From: Prevotella sp. ne3005
Lineage (GTDB): Bacteria > Bacteroidota > Bacteroidia > Bacteroidales > Bacteroidaceae
Direction: 5' to 3'
Assembly: GCF_900110085.1 (NCBI RefSeq)
Contig: NZ_FOCK01000002.1
Coordinates: forward strand, 310,001 to 374,000
Length of the DNA stretch: 64,000 bases
A program made the position numbers and the translations under genes. Below the pieces are notes generated by a model. That model did no database searches. It was given only the letters and a program-made list of their open reading frames with translations, and was not told the origin of the DNA. Of the stretch, positions 53,174 through 62,743 are shown piece after piece. Numbering within the stretch: the first letter of the stretch is position 1; each line of letters starts with the position of its first letter.

Positions 53174-54295
53174 CTATCTATTTAACAATTGGGCAAAAAG
53201 GTCTATCCATAGAGGCATGATTCGACCGGAATCATAGTTTTTTGAGGTTAGCGCTCCTGCTGATCCCATTTTCTTTCTCAGCTTTAGGTTATCCATCAAC
53301 AAACTAACTTTATTTGCAAAAGCCTTCATATTACCACATTTAATTAAGAAACCATTCTCACCATCCAGAATAAGACTTGCTGGCCCATAAGGACAATCAT
53401 AGGCAACAACTGGCAAACCACAGCTCATGGCCTCGGGAATGACAAGTCCGAAAGGTTCAAACAAGGAGGTTGAAACCAGGATTGAACTCTCCCTATAACA
53501 TTCAAAGATGTCTTCTGTGGGTTGATGAATCACAATATTCATACCTAACGAACGAGCTTTATTCTCTAATTCCTGCCGTTGTTCTCCTTCCCCATAAATA
53601 TCCAATTGCCAATCAGGATGCAACGGATAAATTTTCTCCCAGATACGAATCATTTGCATGGGGCGTTTCTGATAGTCAAACCGACCTACCCATATCACCC
53701 GTTTATTCCCAAGTGTGGAAACCGCGCCATCATTCAAATGAAGAAGATTTGGGATAACAACCACATGAGGGTGCACCTTGCGCCATTCGACGGCATCCCC
53801 TTCTGTCAATGCCACTAGAACATCGACTTCTGAAAGGGCTTTCATATAATGATAACGATGCCATTTTCTTCTAAGCCAGCAATGACCATCTTCTATGGTA
53901 CGTATGCAAATTGAATGTGATTCCACTACCAAAGGAATCGATCCTTTCAATTTGCCCAACGAATCAATATGATCGGCCGTTGTACATATGATGATATCAG
54001 GTTTAATTTGGCATATACGTTCAGACAAACATTTCTCATATTTTCTCTTTAATGTTCTTGCCACCCATAACCTTCGAAAGAATGAGTATTGATATTGTTG
54101 ATGAAAACGAATGTTCAAGTCCTCAAAATGTACATTATCATCCAAATGATAGGGAATAGGATGATTGCCCTGATCTGATGTCAACATATAGACATCATAG
54201 CCATAAACTTGGGAGAGATAATTCATCTTTTCAACCAAGATGCGCTCAATTCCTCCCCAAACAGCCAAAGAACGGAAGACATACAGGACTTTCAT
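53174..54295 (-). CDS. GT4 glycosyltransferase
   Basis: The protein is 373 aa, GT-B fold. KVLYVFRSLAVWGGIERILVEKMNYLSQ opens the N-terminal domain. The C-terminal domain has VIWVGRFDYQKRPMQMI, LDIYGEG and LFEPFGLVIPEAMSCGLPVVAYDCPYGP (E-x7-E). It is similar in plan to the GT4 at 49027, including NYLSQ-YGYDVYMLT-type and IKPDIII segments. It is the last gene of a minus-strand run that starts at 57398; the 54305 gene lies 9 nt upstream. Confidence 0.9.
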   Translation of the reverse strand: MKVLYVFRSLAVWGGIERILVEKMNYLSQVYGYDVYMLTSDQGNHPIPYHLDDNVHFEDLNIRFHQQYQYSFFRRLWVARTLKRKYEKCLSERICQIKPDIIICTTADHIDSLGKLKGSIPLVVESHSICIRTIEDGHCWLRRKWHRYHYMKALSEVDVLVALTEGDAVEWRKVHPHVVVIPNLLHLNDGAVSTLGNKRVIWVGRFDYQKRPMQMIRIWEKIYPLHPDWQLDIYGEGEQRQELENKARSLGMNIVIHQPTEDIFECYRESSILVSTSLFEPFGLVIPEAMSCGLPVVAYDCPYGPASLILDGENGFLIKCGNMKAFANKVSLLMDNLKLRKKMGSAGALTSKNYDSGRIMPLWIDLFAQLLNR

Positions 54296-54304
54296 TCGAT
54301 GACA

Positions 54305-55156
54305 CTATGGTTTCACCAGATTATCGTCACTATCCTCATAGTGTTCTTTCTTATAAAAGATTCGAGAGATGCCCTTACTCTGTATCTTGACATGTTGGAT
54401 AAAACTCTGCCACATGGACTGATTGCCAATTGTTCCATAGCCAGTAATGGCACGGCATCGACGATCACGAACAAAGACAATCTTACCATATTTTTTCAAT
54501 GCCAAAGCCATGGAGCCATCCTCACCACGGATGATGTCTACACGATACTCCTCTTGACGGCCATAGTCAGCATTATAGGCAAAAACCAAGCCTCGTACAC
54601 TCAGCTCAGGTCGCTTAAAATGCTGAATCCACAAGAACAAGTCACGGCACATCTCAAACATCCTTAATTCGAATTTACTATGATTGGCGTCTGGGAAATA
54701 AGACCATGTGGCTGAAACACAGGAAACACCCGGTTTCAAAAGATTGTTAAGCATAATCTCATAATACTGAGGCGGATAAAGTGTATCACCATCCACATCA
54801 AAATAAAACTTCCCTTTTGAATGTTGCAAGCCACAACGGCGGGCATAGCCACAGGAATGCTGATATTCCGTGTAATAAGGTATACCTGATTTCTCAAATA
54901 TCTCAGCCGTACGGTCCTTGGAGTCGTTATCTACGCCAATAATCTCAACAGGATATTTACACTGGATCTCGCTAATAGCCCAAAGACAAGCCTGAAGATG
55001 GGTTTCTTCATTATAGGCAATCACAACAATGGAAGCTAATGGCTTATCACTTTGCATAGCTGCCAATCGCTCGCGAGTACCATCTATAATTTCTTGAGAA
55101 ACCTCGCTAAAAGGTTTGCCGTAAATGCTGAGATATTTATCGTACCAGTTGGACAT
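54305..55156 (-). CDS. GT2 glycosyltransferase
   Basis: The protein is 283 aa from MSNWYDKYL. The GT-A core is LASIVVIAYNEETHLQACLWAI, IIGVDNDSKDRT, CGYARRCGLQHSKGKFYFDVDGDTLYP (DVDGD metal site) and VDIIRGEDGSMALAL (EDG base region). The N-terminal 40 residues before the fold are helical and unusual for short GT2 enzymes. An alternative ATG at 55165 is possible. It has a weak TATCTTCG-like element at 55182-55189 and is otherwise part of the minus-strand run. Confidence 0.82.
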   Translation of the reverse strand: MSNWYDKYLSIYGKPFSEVSQEIIDGTRERLAAMQSDKPLASIVVIAYNEETHLQACLWAISEIQCKYPVEIIGVDNDSKDRTAEIFEKSGIPYYTEYQHSCGYARRCGLQHSKGKFYFDVDGDTLYPPQYYEIMLNNLLKPGVSCVSATWSYFPDANHSKFELRMFEMCRDLFLWIQHFKRPELSVRGLVFAYNADYGRQEEYRVDIIRGEDGSMALALKKYGKIVFVRDRRCRAITGYGTIGNQSMWQSFIQHVKIQSKGISRIFYKKEHYEDSDDNLVKP

Positions 55157-55215
55157 AAGAAACATATTTAGGATTTGTCTGCGAAGATACGCATTTTTCA
55201 GTAAACCACCAAATT

Positions 55216-56241
55216 TTAAATCAACTTTTTAATCTTTCGTAATCCCCATATCATAGATACACAAAGGAATGATGGCAGTTTCCCCATCAAAAATAACAGC
55301 ATGTTCTTTATACGTGAATGTCGGAATGTACCAATCTGTTTCCAAGTCGCCGGATGCTGTACCAAGTTTTTTATCTCACGATTAGAGATTGATGGAACAA
55401 TATTATTACGACGCTTCAGAATATGGCAGGCGATATAAAAATCTGTCATAACGATATTATAGCAACGGTTAGGGAAGTACACCTTATTATATAATAAAGA
55501 GGAAGATCGTTTCAGATAATTGATAGCTGCCACATTTTTCATTATTTCATCCTTCGGGATATGATTCCGCTGCTGATAATGGGAAAGCGAATTCTCACGG
55601 CACAAATAGGTGTAGGTGATATTTGGTAATAAAATGGCCCGAGAAATATAGGTAACCAGATCAAAAGTGAAAACCAAATCTTCCCAATAATCCGTATCAA
55701 TAAACTGGAGATGATTTTCACGTAACAGTGATGTTTTAACCAAATAATTGCAGGCCGAAGCTTGTATACCTGCATATTTTCTATAAGCAAAAGATGCCAA
55801 TGCATCTGTTTCTAAAAGTTGTAAAGAGGGATAACGATATACGTATTTCTCTCCTGACATTTCTATTTTCTCATAAGAACCGAAAACGATCTCTGCCTCA
55901 TATTGATGGATATTCTGCATCATTAAAGATATCGTATTCTCCGCTATGACATCGTCAGAATCCATGAAATACAAGTATTCTCCCTGAGCCTTATCAATAA
56001 TCTGATTGCGTGAAGCCGAAACGCCCTGATTCTCATGATGAGTAAGGATACGGATATCCTTTCCTCTCTGGTGTGCAGCCTGCAGTTCGCGAACGATATC
56101 CATAGAGCCGTCATTGCCTGCATCATCTACGATTAGAAATTCTATTGAGGGATATGACTGAACGAGAGCAGACTCCAATGCCTGCCGAATATAGTCTTTT
56201 GACCTATAAACAGGAATCCCTATCGTTACATCGTATTTCAC
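55216..56241 (-). CDS. GT2 glycosyltransferase, paralogue group A
   Basis: The protein is 341 aa. The core is YDVTIGIPVYRSKDYIRQALESAL, FLIVDDAGNDGS, NQGVSASRNQIIDKAQGEYLYFMDSDDVI and YWEDLVFTFDLV (ED base region). The C-terminus VQHPATWKQIGTFRHSRI then GKLPSFLCVS follows the group A pattern. Its start touches the stop of the GT4 at 56241-57398 (1-nt overlap), so translation is coupled. Confidence 0.86.
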   Translation of the reverse strand: MKYDVTIGIPVYRSKDYIRQALESALVQSYPSIEFLIVDDAGNDGSMDIVRELQAAHQRGKDIRILTHHENQGVSASRNQIIDKAQGEYLYFMDSDDVIAENTISLMMQNIHQYEAEIVFGSYEKIEMSGEKYVYRYPSLQLLETDALASFAYRKYAGIQASACNYLVKTSLLRENHLQFIDTDYWEDLVFTFDLVTYISRAILLPNITYTYLCRENSLSHYQQRNHIPKDEIMKNVAAINYLKRSSSLLYNKVYFPNRCYNIVMTDFYIACHILKRRNNIVPSISNREIKNLVQHPATWKQIGTFRHSRIKNMLLFLMGKLPSFLCVSMIWGLRKIKKLI

Positions 56242-57398
56242 TAGTTCTGCATCAGCTCATCAAACAATTGTTTCCACTGTTTTCCTATAGAATCAATATG
56301 ATAACATTGCGATTTCTTTTGGCCTTTTTCTCCCATTCTTTTTCGAAGATCCTCGTCTGACATCAGTTGCTTAAGTCGATCGGCAAACAAATCAACATTG
56401 AATGCCGGTACCAAGTAGCCTTCTTCGCCATCCGTCATAATAGATCGGGGTCCGTTCTCACAATCGAAAGCAATAACAGGCAATCCGCATGCCATGGCCT
56501 CAACAATCACCAATCCGAATCCCTCCGTACGAGAGGGTTGAACAAGAATAGAACTTCTGAGATAACCTTCTTCTACAGAAACCAAACTCGCATTCAGATG
56601 GCAACGTTTCTTGTCGATAGACAGGTTATCCAACATCCTCACGTATGGTGTCGGATCTCCCATACCATACACATCCAACTGCCAGTCTTTAAAATCTTTC
56701 TCAACCAATGACCATATTCTTAACAACAAATCCCAACCTTTTTCATAAGAGTATCTGCCAATGGTTATGATACGCTTAGACGATAATGAACTCTGACAAT
56801 TTGGCGATATGGATAACGGATCAGGTATCAACTTGATATTACTCAATTCAGGCCATTCCAATGCCGCATTTTGGGTTAAAACCACAAATCGATCTAGTCG
56901 TTGCAGATGACTTACAATACCTTTTTGCCACCAATGGGAGAAAAGCCACTTAACAATATTAGTCTTACTACTATCTATTAACCTATAATTATCCCGACTC
57001 AGATGAAGCTCACCAATCTTAAAACTTCCATCATTTATATCACAAATAAAATTGATTTCCCTGCGTAAAGTCGTAATAGTAATGTCAGGTTGGATACGCA
57101 TCAATTCCGCAGTAAGCAGTTTCTTGTATTGCCTTTGTTTATATAAATAAATGAATACCTTTTTTACAAATGGAACGTTCCAGAGCTCCTCAAAGCGCAA
57201 GGCGAAATTAATCACATTGACATTGGGAGAAAGTTGGAAAAAAGAATTACTTCCATGACCTTCGGTCACGATGATAGTCACATCATAATTCAAGACGTCT
57301 GCGAAATAATTAGCCTTCACAGACACCACTCGTTCCACACCTCCTGCAGAATATAATGCTGGTGTGCAAATGACTATTTTATATGGACTAGACTTCAT
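56241..57398 (-). CDS. GT4 glycosyltransferase
   Basis: The protein is 385 aa, GT-B fold. KIVICTPALYSAGGVERVVSVKANYFA opens the protein. The C-terminal domain has IITIGRYSYEKGWDLLL, LDVYGMG and RTEGFGLVIVEAMACGLPVIAFDCENGP (E-x7-E). A minus-strand TATATTTG at 57420-57427 overlaps the longer in-frame ATG at 57422, so the start must be MKSSPYK at 57398. It is the promoter-proximal gene of a four-gene minus-strand run down to 53174. Confidence 0.9.
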   Translation of the reverse strand: MKSSPYKIVICTPALYSAGGVERVVSVKANYFADVLNYDVTIIVTEGHGSNSFFQLSPNVNVINFALRFEELWNVPFVKKVFIYLYKQRQYKKLLTAELMRIQPDITITTLRREINFICDINDGSFKIGELHLSRDNYRLIDSSKTNIVKWLFSHWWQKGIVSHLQRLDRFVVLTQNAALEWPELSNIKLIPDPLSISPNCQSSLSSKRIITIGRYSYEKGWDLLLRIWSLVEKDFKDWQLDVYGMGDPTPYVRMLDNLSIDKKRCHLNASLVSVEEGYLRSSILVQPSRTEGFGLVIVEAMACGLPVIAFDCENGPRSIMTDGEEGYLVPAFNVDLFADRLKQLMSDEDLRKRMGEKGQKKSQCYHIDSIGKQWKQLFDELMQN

Positions 57399-57419
57399 TA
57401 ATAATCTCTTTTCGGCATG

Positions 57420-57427
57420 CAAATATA
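57420..57427 (-). promoter_or_regulatory. -7 element of the minus-strand GT run 57398-53174
   Basis: Minus-strand TATATTTG, 21 nt from the ATG at 57398. It decides the start of that gene. Confidence 0.55.
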
Positions 57428-57465
57428 CTATTTTTCTTTGTAATTAACGAAAAAAATACATATTA

Positions 57466-57497
57466 TTTGGTTATTTGCAGTTTTTTAGTTACCTTAG
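57466..57497 (+). promoter_or_regulatory. Probable promoter of the GT pair at 57523
   Basis: TTTG at 57466-57469 and TACCTTAG at 57490-57497 (one mismatch to TAnnTTTG) are 20 nt apart, 25 nt before the ATG at 57523. Confidence 0.4.
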
Positions 57498-57522
57498 CAC
57501 TCAAATTTTAAGTAGTCTTCTT

Positions 57523-58638
57523 ATGAATGTTCTATTTCTCATATTTCATGGTTTTGATCCTAATAATGGCATCAGCAAAAAGATTTCCTATCAGTTGGAT
57601 GTCTTTAAAGTATTAGGTATGCAAACACATATCTGCTTCATGGATGAGCATGGAACAAAGAAAAGAATTGTAGATGATACAGTTATTGCCGACTATGGAA
57701 ATGGTGTCTTTAGCAAGATTTTGAAAAGAATCGAGTTTGCATCTATTTCAAATTATGCTATACAAAATAAGATAGACTTTGTATATATCCGATCTAATCA
57801 TAATGCGAACCCCTTTACTATTCGGATGGTCAAACAGATGAAACAAGCGGGGATGAAAGTTGTGATGGAAATTCCGACCTATCCATATGATACAGAATAC
57901 AAGGCTCAAGGCATCAGTAGGCAAATCTTTCAAGACAAATTATTCAGGAATCAACTAGCCAAGCATTTGGATGCCATTGTCACCTTCTCCGACTACGATG
58001 AGATATTCGGGAAAAGGACTATACGCATTTCAAATGGCATAGATTTCAATAGCGTCAGGATGAAGTCAACAGTCAATGATACATCCAAAGAACTCAATCT
58101 AATAGGCGTAGCAGAAATCCACGAATGGCATGGTTTTGACAGAATCGTCAAAGGCCTTGCAGAATACTATTCTATACCACAGAATTATATTGTCAAATTC
58201 CACATTGTTGGCTATTTCTTTAATTCAGAAATAGAACAAGAATTCAAAAAGTTCATTGCTGACCACCACATGGAAGATTATGTGATTCTTCATGGCAAAA
58301 AACATGGAGTAGAATTAGACAAGCTGTTTGAGCTATGTGATTTCGGGATTGGCAGTTTAGGGCGCCATCGCGTTGGTATTCAAGCAATTAAGACACTAAA
58401 GAACAGGGAATATGCTGCTAGGGGCATTCCATTTATCTATTCAGAAACAGACAGTGATTTTGATCAAAAGCCATATGTATTGAAGGCGCCTGCTGATGAC
58501 TCTCCCATTGATATCAACAGCATTATTAGCTTCTATCAGAGTTTATCTTTAACTCCCTTAGAAATCAGGGACTCCATCAAAGATCTGTCATGGAAGAACC
58601 AGATGGAGAAGGTACTCAAGAACGTATTTAAATCATGA
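57523..58638 (+). CDS. GT-B glycosyltransferase, divergent GT4-like
   Basis: The protein is 371 aa. The N-terminal domain begins MNVLFLIFHGFDPNNGISKKI, an open G-loop like that of GT4 enzymes. The C-terminal domain has LIGVAEIHEWHGFDRIVKGLAEY, FHIVGYF, VILHGKKHGVELDKLFELCDFGIGSLG and a weak EYAARGIPFIYSETD in place of the standard E-x7-E. It is therefore a diverged member, and the donor is not readable. The ATG at 57475 lies upstream of the likely promoter, so 57523 is preferred. Its end overlaps the next GT4 by 4 nt. Confidence 0.75.
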   Translation: MNVLFLIFHGFDPNNGISKKISYQLDVFKVLGMQTHICFMDEHGTKKRIVDDTVIADYGNGVFSKILKRIEFASISNYAIQNKIDFVYIRSNHNANPFTIRMVKQMKQAGMKVVMEIPTYPYDTEYKAQGISRQIFQDKLFRNQLAKHLDAIVTFSDYDEIFGKRTIRISNGIDFNSVRMKSTVNDTSKELNLIGVAEIHEWHGFDRIVKGLAEYYSIPQNYIVKFHIVGYFFNSEIEQEFKKFIADHHMEDYVILHGKKHGVELDKLFELCDFGIGSLGRHRVGIQAIKTLKNREYAARGIPFIYSETDSDFDQKPYVLKAPADDSPIDINSIISFYQSLSLTPLEIRDSIKDLSWKNQMEKVLKNVFKS

Positions 58639-59807
58639 AGAAAATCTGCTTCATAGTTGATAGTATCTTCACCATTGGAGGTGTGCAAAGGGTGACGGCG
58701 GTAATTGCCAAGGAATTGGCAAAGGAGTATGACGTGACCATTCTTACCTTTGATAAAACCGAGAAGAAGGATACAACCATGTATGGCTTGAATGAGGCTA
58801 ACATCACATACAGATTTATTCAGTATCCCAAAGTCGGGGAGCTAAAAAACAAACTTTGTAAAACATATAGTGGTATTTATCTAAAACTTCAACCACAAAG
58901 CAGATGGAGTTCAAATCTTTATGCCAGAAGTTCGTTTCCGTCTGAACTACGACAGGTTTTGCTGGCAGAATTGAAAAGAGAGGATTTCGATATTATCATT
59001 GGCGATCATGCGCCATTGGCAGCCAGATTAGCAACACTCAAGAAAGATTTGCCAAAAGCAAAACTCATCGGATGGTTGCATAATTCATACGAAGCCTTGT
59101 TTGGCGACAATTCACATTATTATATAGGTGCTAAGAGGAGAAGGCATTATATTTATCAATTCAGGAAATTGGACGATGTCGTAGTGCTTTGTCAGGATGA
59201 TGCAAACCGTTTCCACCAATACGATCATCAATTCTTGCCGACAGTCATCTATAACCCATTGACACTCAAATCTGGGAGTCCTTCACAAGGGAAAAGCAAA
59301 AGATTCCTCACTGTAGGGCGTTTTACACCTCTTCATAAAGGCATCGACCTTTTAATAGAGGCATTCCACTTGTTTGCACAAAAGAATCATGGCTGGATGC
59401 TCGATATTGTTGGAGAGGGTAAGGAAGAACCAAAATACAGAGCACTCATCAGCAAATATGAGTTAGAGGATCGGATTACGATTCATCCGTTTACGAATCA
59501 GATCCAAAACTATTATTCCAATGCTCAAGTATATGTACTAAGTTCTAGATGGGAAGGAATGCCGTTGGTTTTGGTTGAAGCCATGTCACACGGATTACCG
59601 ATTGTCACATCAGACCTACCTGTCTGTCAGGAGATTCTTAGTGACTTTGGACTTTATTTCGAAAACGGAAATATTGAGGGCCTAGCTCAACGATTAGTGG
59701 AAGCAACGCATATTGACTGGCAGACGAAATCACAAGAAGCATTAAAAATTGCCCAACGATTTGACTTACATCTTATCGTTGAGCAATGGAAGCAACTCCT
59801 TGAGTAG
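58635..59807 (+). CDS. GT4 glycosyltransferase
   Basis: The protein is 390 aa. KICFIVDSIFTIGGVQRVTAVIAKELAKEYDVTILTF is a classical GT4 beginning. The C-terminal domain has FLTVGRFTPLHKGIDLLIEAF, LDIVGEG, ITIHPFTNQIQNYYSNA and SSRWEGMPLVLVEAMSHGLPIVTSDLP (E-x7-E). It resembles capsular galactosyl or N-acetylhexosaminyl transferases, but no donor can be assigned. It is coupled to the upstream gene by an ATGA overlap. It is convergent with glf (5-nt gap). Confidence 0.9.
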   Translation: MKKICFIVDSIFTIGGVQRVTAVIAKELAKEYDVTILTFDKTEKKDTTMYGLNEANITYRFIQYPKVGELKNKLCKTYSGIYLKLQPQSRWSSNLYARSSFPSELRQVLLAELKREDFDIIIGDHAPLAARLATLKKDLPKAKLIGWLHNSYEALFGDNSHYYIGAKRRRHYIYQFRKLDDVVVLCQDDANRFHQYDHQFLPTVIYNPLTLKSGSPSQGKSKRFLTVGRFTPLHKGIDLLIEAFHLFAQKNHGWMLDIVGEGKEEPKYRALISKYELEDRITIHPFTNQIQNYYSNAQVYVLSSRWEGMPLVLVEAMSHGLPIVTSDLPVCQEILSDFGLYFENGNIEGLAQRLVEATHIDWQTKSQEALKIAQRFDLHLIVEQWKQLLE

Positions 59808-59812
59808 TCATT

Positions 59813-60943
59813 CTATTCAAACAGTCCCATGACTTTTTCAACAATCGGGGCCATGTCGTAATACTTATATTCGGCAAGGTGGCCTCCAAGGATGAGGTTG
59901 GGTTCTTGGTCGGCAAGGGCTCGGTATTGTTGATAAAGCGACATATTTTTCTCATCATTGACACTATAGTATGGTTCCATGCCTTCTTTCCATTCCGTAG
60001 AATATTCACGGGAAATAACCGTTTTGGGGCACTTATAGACATCATCACCAAACATCTCAAAGTGTTTGTGCTCGATAATGCGGGTATAGGGGACTTCAGC
60101 ATCAGTGAAGTTCATGACAGCATTACCCTGATAGTTGGGCATATCAAGGATTTCTTCCTCGAAACGGACGGTACGGTATTCAAGTTTACCTAGACGATAG
60201 TCATAGTATTCATCGAGTTTGCCAGTATATAAAATCTTATCTGCAATATGCTCCCAATGTTGACGATTGTCAAAGAAATCCGTATTCAGTCTGGTCTCAA
60301 CTCCTTCGAGCATGCCATCGATGAGTTTATTGAATCCGCCCATCGGGATACCCTGGAAACGATCGTTGAAGTAGTTGTTGTCATGCACGAAACGAACGGG
60401 CAGGCGCTTGATGATAAAAGCTGGCAGTTCACTGCACTTACGTCCCCATTGTTTCTCTGTATATCCTTTGATTAGTATCTCATAAATGTCTTTACCAATC
60501 AGTATTTGCGCCTGTTCCTCAAGGTTACGAGGTTCTGTAGCACCTTCGGCTCGCATCTTTGCCAGTGCTTCCTGACGCTGTTCCTCAATCTTAGCCTGAG
60601 CTTCAGCAGGAGTCAACACGCCCCACATCTGATAGAAGGTATTCATGTTGAAGGGAAGATTGTACTGCTTTCCTTTGTAATTGGCAATCGGAGAGTTGGT
60701 ATAACGGTTAAACTCAACAATCGAATTGACGAAATCCCACACCTTTTTATTAGAAGTATGGAAGATATGTGCTCCGTATTTATGGACGTTGATACCTTCA
60801 ATATTTTCACAATAGATATTACCACCCAGATGATTGCGTTTGTCAATGACCAGACAACGCTTACCATGACGATGGGCCATACAAGCAAACGTGGCACCAT
60901 AGATACCTGCACCAACTATCAGATAATCATACTGCTTATTCAT
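59813..60943 (-). CDS. glf: UDP-galactopyranose mutase
   Basis: The protein is 376 aa, an FAD enzyme. It interconverts UDP-galactopyranose and UDP-galactofuranose. The flavin motif is YLIVGAGIYGATFA (about residue 6). The substrate-site segments IDKRNHLGGN, HKYGAHIFHTSNKKVW, TEKQWGRKCSELP and RIIEHKH are family signatures, with the Trp and Arg residues of the mobile loop. It implies galactofuranose in the polymer. A minus-strand TATTTTTG at 60963-60970 gives it its own promoter, 19 nt upstream. Confidence 0.96.
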   Translation of the reverse strand: MNKQYDYLIVGAGIYGATFACMAHRHGKRCLVIDKRNHLGGNIYCENIEGINVHKYGAHIFHTSNKKVWDFVNSIVEFNRYTNSPIANYKGKQYNLPFNMNTFYQMWGVLTPAEAQAKIEEQRQEALAKMRAEGATEPRNLEEQAQILIGKDIYEILIKGYTEKQWGRKCSELPAFIIKRLPVRFVHDNNYFNDRFQGIPMGGFNKLIDGMLEGVETRLNTDFFDNRQHWEHIADKILYTGKLDEYYDYRLGKLEYRTVRFEEEILDMPNYQGNAVMNFTDAEVPYTRIIEHKHFEMFGDDVYKCPKTVISREYSTEWKEGMEPYYSVNDEKNMSLYQQYRALADQEPNLILGGHLAEYKYYDMAPIVEKVMGLFE

Positions 60944-60978
60944 CTATTCAACGATTTTTCTGCAAAAATACGGAAAAA

Positions 60979-61010
60979 TTTGCAATTATACAAAATTATT
61001 TGTACTTTTG
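60979..61010 (+). promoter_or_regulatory. Promoter of the acetyltransferase-GT4 pair
   Basis: TTTG at 60979-60982 and TACTTTTG at 61003-61010 are 20 nt apart, 21 nt before the ATG at 61032. It is divergent from the glf element at 60963-60970. Confidence 0.6.
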
Positions 61011-61031
61011 TAGTCAGAAAAGGTAAAAGAG

Positions 61032-61622
61032 ATGAATAAGGATGTTGTAAGAGAGAGGTTTAATAGGAATCCCAAATGGAAGAAATTCCTTGACTGGGTG
61101 ATTATGAACCAAGTGGAGACGAGGCCGCGCTGGTTTATCAGATTACTGGCTCCGCTTTACCAACATCGGGGCAGACATTCTGTCATCCACCACTCTGCCC
61201 GTATGGACACCCCACCCTATCGGAAGTTCTCACTTGGCGATTACTCCGTCATTGAGTCGTATGCCTGTATCAATAATGCGGTAGGCGATGTGATGATTGG
61301 TGACCATACAAGGATCGGGTTGCATAACACAATCATAGGTCCTGTCATCATTGGCAGTCACGTGAATTTAGCGCAGGGCATTACCATTACAGCCCTGAAT
61401 CATAATTTCGAGAATTCTAAGAAAAGGATTGACGAACAAGGTGTGAGCACCAGCGCTGTTGTTATTGAGGATGACATCTGGATAGGAGCCAATGCCGTGG
61501 TCTTGCCAGGTGTGACCATAGGCCATCATTCCGTGGTGGCAGCTGGAGCCGTTGTTACCAAAGATGTACCACCCCACTCGCTCGTGGCAGGCGTCCCCGC
61601 AAAAATTATCAAGCAAATATGA
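61032..61622 (+). CDS. Left-handed beta-helix (hexapeptide) acyltransferase
   Basis: The protein is 196 aa. An N-terminal helical part is followed by hexapeptide turns: [33 protein letters not shown] and later [51 protein letters not shown]. The loop with TALNHNFEN carries the catalytic His of the maltose/chloramphenicol-type O-acetyltransferases. Acetyl-CoA would acetylate a sugar hydroxyl in the cytosol, unlike the membrane-bound acyltransferases of the locus. It is coupled to the following GT4 by an ATGA overlap. Confidence 0.9.
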   Translation: MNKDVVRERFNRNPKWKKFLDWVIMNQVETRPRWFIRLLAPLYQHRGRHSVIHHSARMDTPPYRKFSLGDYSVIESYACINNAVGDVMIGDHTRIGLHNTIIGPVIIGSHVNLAQGITITALNHNFENSKKRIDEQGVSTSAVVIEDDIWIGANAVVLPGVTIGHHSVVAAGAVVTKDVPPHSLVAGVPAKIIKQI

Positions 61623-62740
61623 GAATAGGTATAGAAGCACAAAGGGTATTCCGCCAGAACAAACACGGCATGGATTATGTCGTGTTGCAGGAGATCAAGG
61701 AGTTGCAGACGATGGATACAAAGAACGAGTACTTTGTGTTTGTAGCCCCTGGAGAAGACAGGTGCTTGGAAGACAGCAAGAATTTCCATATTTTCGAGAT
61801 TGGCGGCAATTTCTACCCACTTTGGGAACAATTTACTTTGCCCAAAGCAGTAAATGAACTGAATCTTGACATTCTACACTGCACCAGCAACACTGCGCCA
61901 ATACGCTGTAAGATTCCCTTGATTCTGACCTTACACGACATTATCTTTTTAGAGCCCAGGGACAAAAACAATAAATCGCTTTACCAGAATATGGGTTGGC
62001 TATATCGAAGATTGGTTGTCCCACGGATCCTCAAGAAGTGTAAGAAGATTATCACCGTCTCTGACTATGAGAAAAACAATATCATGACCAAGTTGGGCAT
62101 TCCAGAGGAAAGAATGGCGATGATATACAACGGCTATAACGAATGGTTTAAACCTGTACATGATATTCAGCATATCTATCAAAGATATATCGATCATCCT
62201 GGCTACTTCTTCTTCCTCGGCAATACAGATCCAAAGAAGAATACGGAACGAACCCTGATTGCCTATTCAAGATATCTGGAGAAATCGATTGTGAAGCGGA
62301 AGCTATTGATGGCAGATCTTGACCAAGCGTATTTAGACGGTATCATTGACAGGAATCATATTGAGAATATCAGCAACTATATCGTCATGCCTGGCTATAT
62401 TGTCAACAAGGACTTGCCCTTTATCTATAATAGTGCCTTTGCCTTCCTATATACCTCATTACGGGAAAGCTTTGGCATTCCTTTGTTGGAAGCGATGGCC
62501 AGTGGAACACCCGTCATCACATCGAACACCTCATCAATGCCAGAGATTGCAGGACGCAATGCCATTCTCATTAATCCGGAGAATCCAGATGAGATTGCAG
62601 AGAAAATGCTACAATTGGAGAATGATGACGACTTCTACAGCAGACAAGAGAAAATCGGACTGGAAAGGGCGAAGATTTTCTCATGGCGGCAGACTGCAGA
62701 ACAGCTGTTAGCTGTCTACGAGAGCGTATACAATCACTAA
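61619..62740 (+). CDS. GT4 glycosyltransferase (mannosyltransferase-like)
   Basis: The protein is 373 aa. [24 protein letters not shown] is the opening typical of mannosyl/rhamnosyl GT4 enzymes (I-G-I-E/D-A-R/Q-x-x). [23 protein letters not shown] and YNGYNEWF follow. The donor domain shows [80 protein letters not shown] (E-x7-E). This subclass often uses GDP-mannose, which manC supplies. It is the last gene of the polysaccharide region on the right. Confidence 0.9.
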   Translation: MRIGIEAQRVFRQNKHGMDYVVLQEIKELQTMDTKNEYFVFVAPGEDRCLEDSKNFHIFEIGGNFYPLWEQFTLPKAVNELNLDILHCTSNTAPIRCKIPLILTLHDIIFLEPRDKNNKSLYQNMGWLYRRLVVPRILKKCKKIITVSDYEKNNIMTKLGIPEERMAMIYNGYNEWFKPVHDIQHIYQRYIDHPGYFFFLGNTDPKKNTERTLIAYSRYLEKSIVKRKLLMADLDQAYLDGIIDRNHIENISNYIVMPGYIVNKDLPFIYNSAFAFLYTSLRESFGIPLLEAMASGTPVITSNTSSMPEIAGRNAILINPENPDEIAEKMLQLENDDDFYSRQEKIGLERAKIFSWRQTAEQLLAVYESVYNH

Positions 62741-62743
62741 AGA

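Noticed and set aside
57475..57522. Longer N-terminus of the GT-B gene at 57523
   Set aside because: The upstream ATG lies ahead of the probable promoter at 57490-57497, and the conserved fold begins at 57523.
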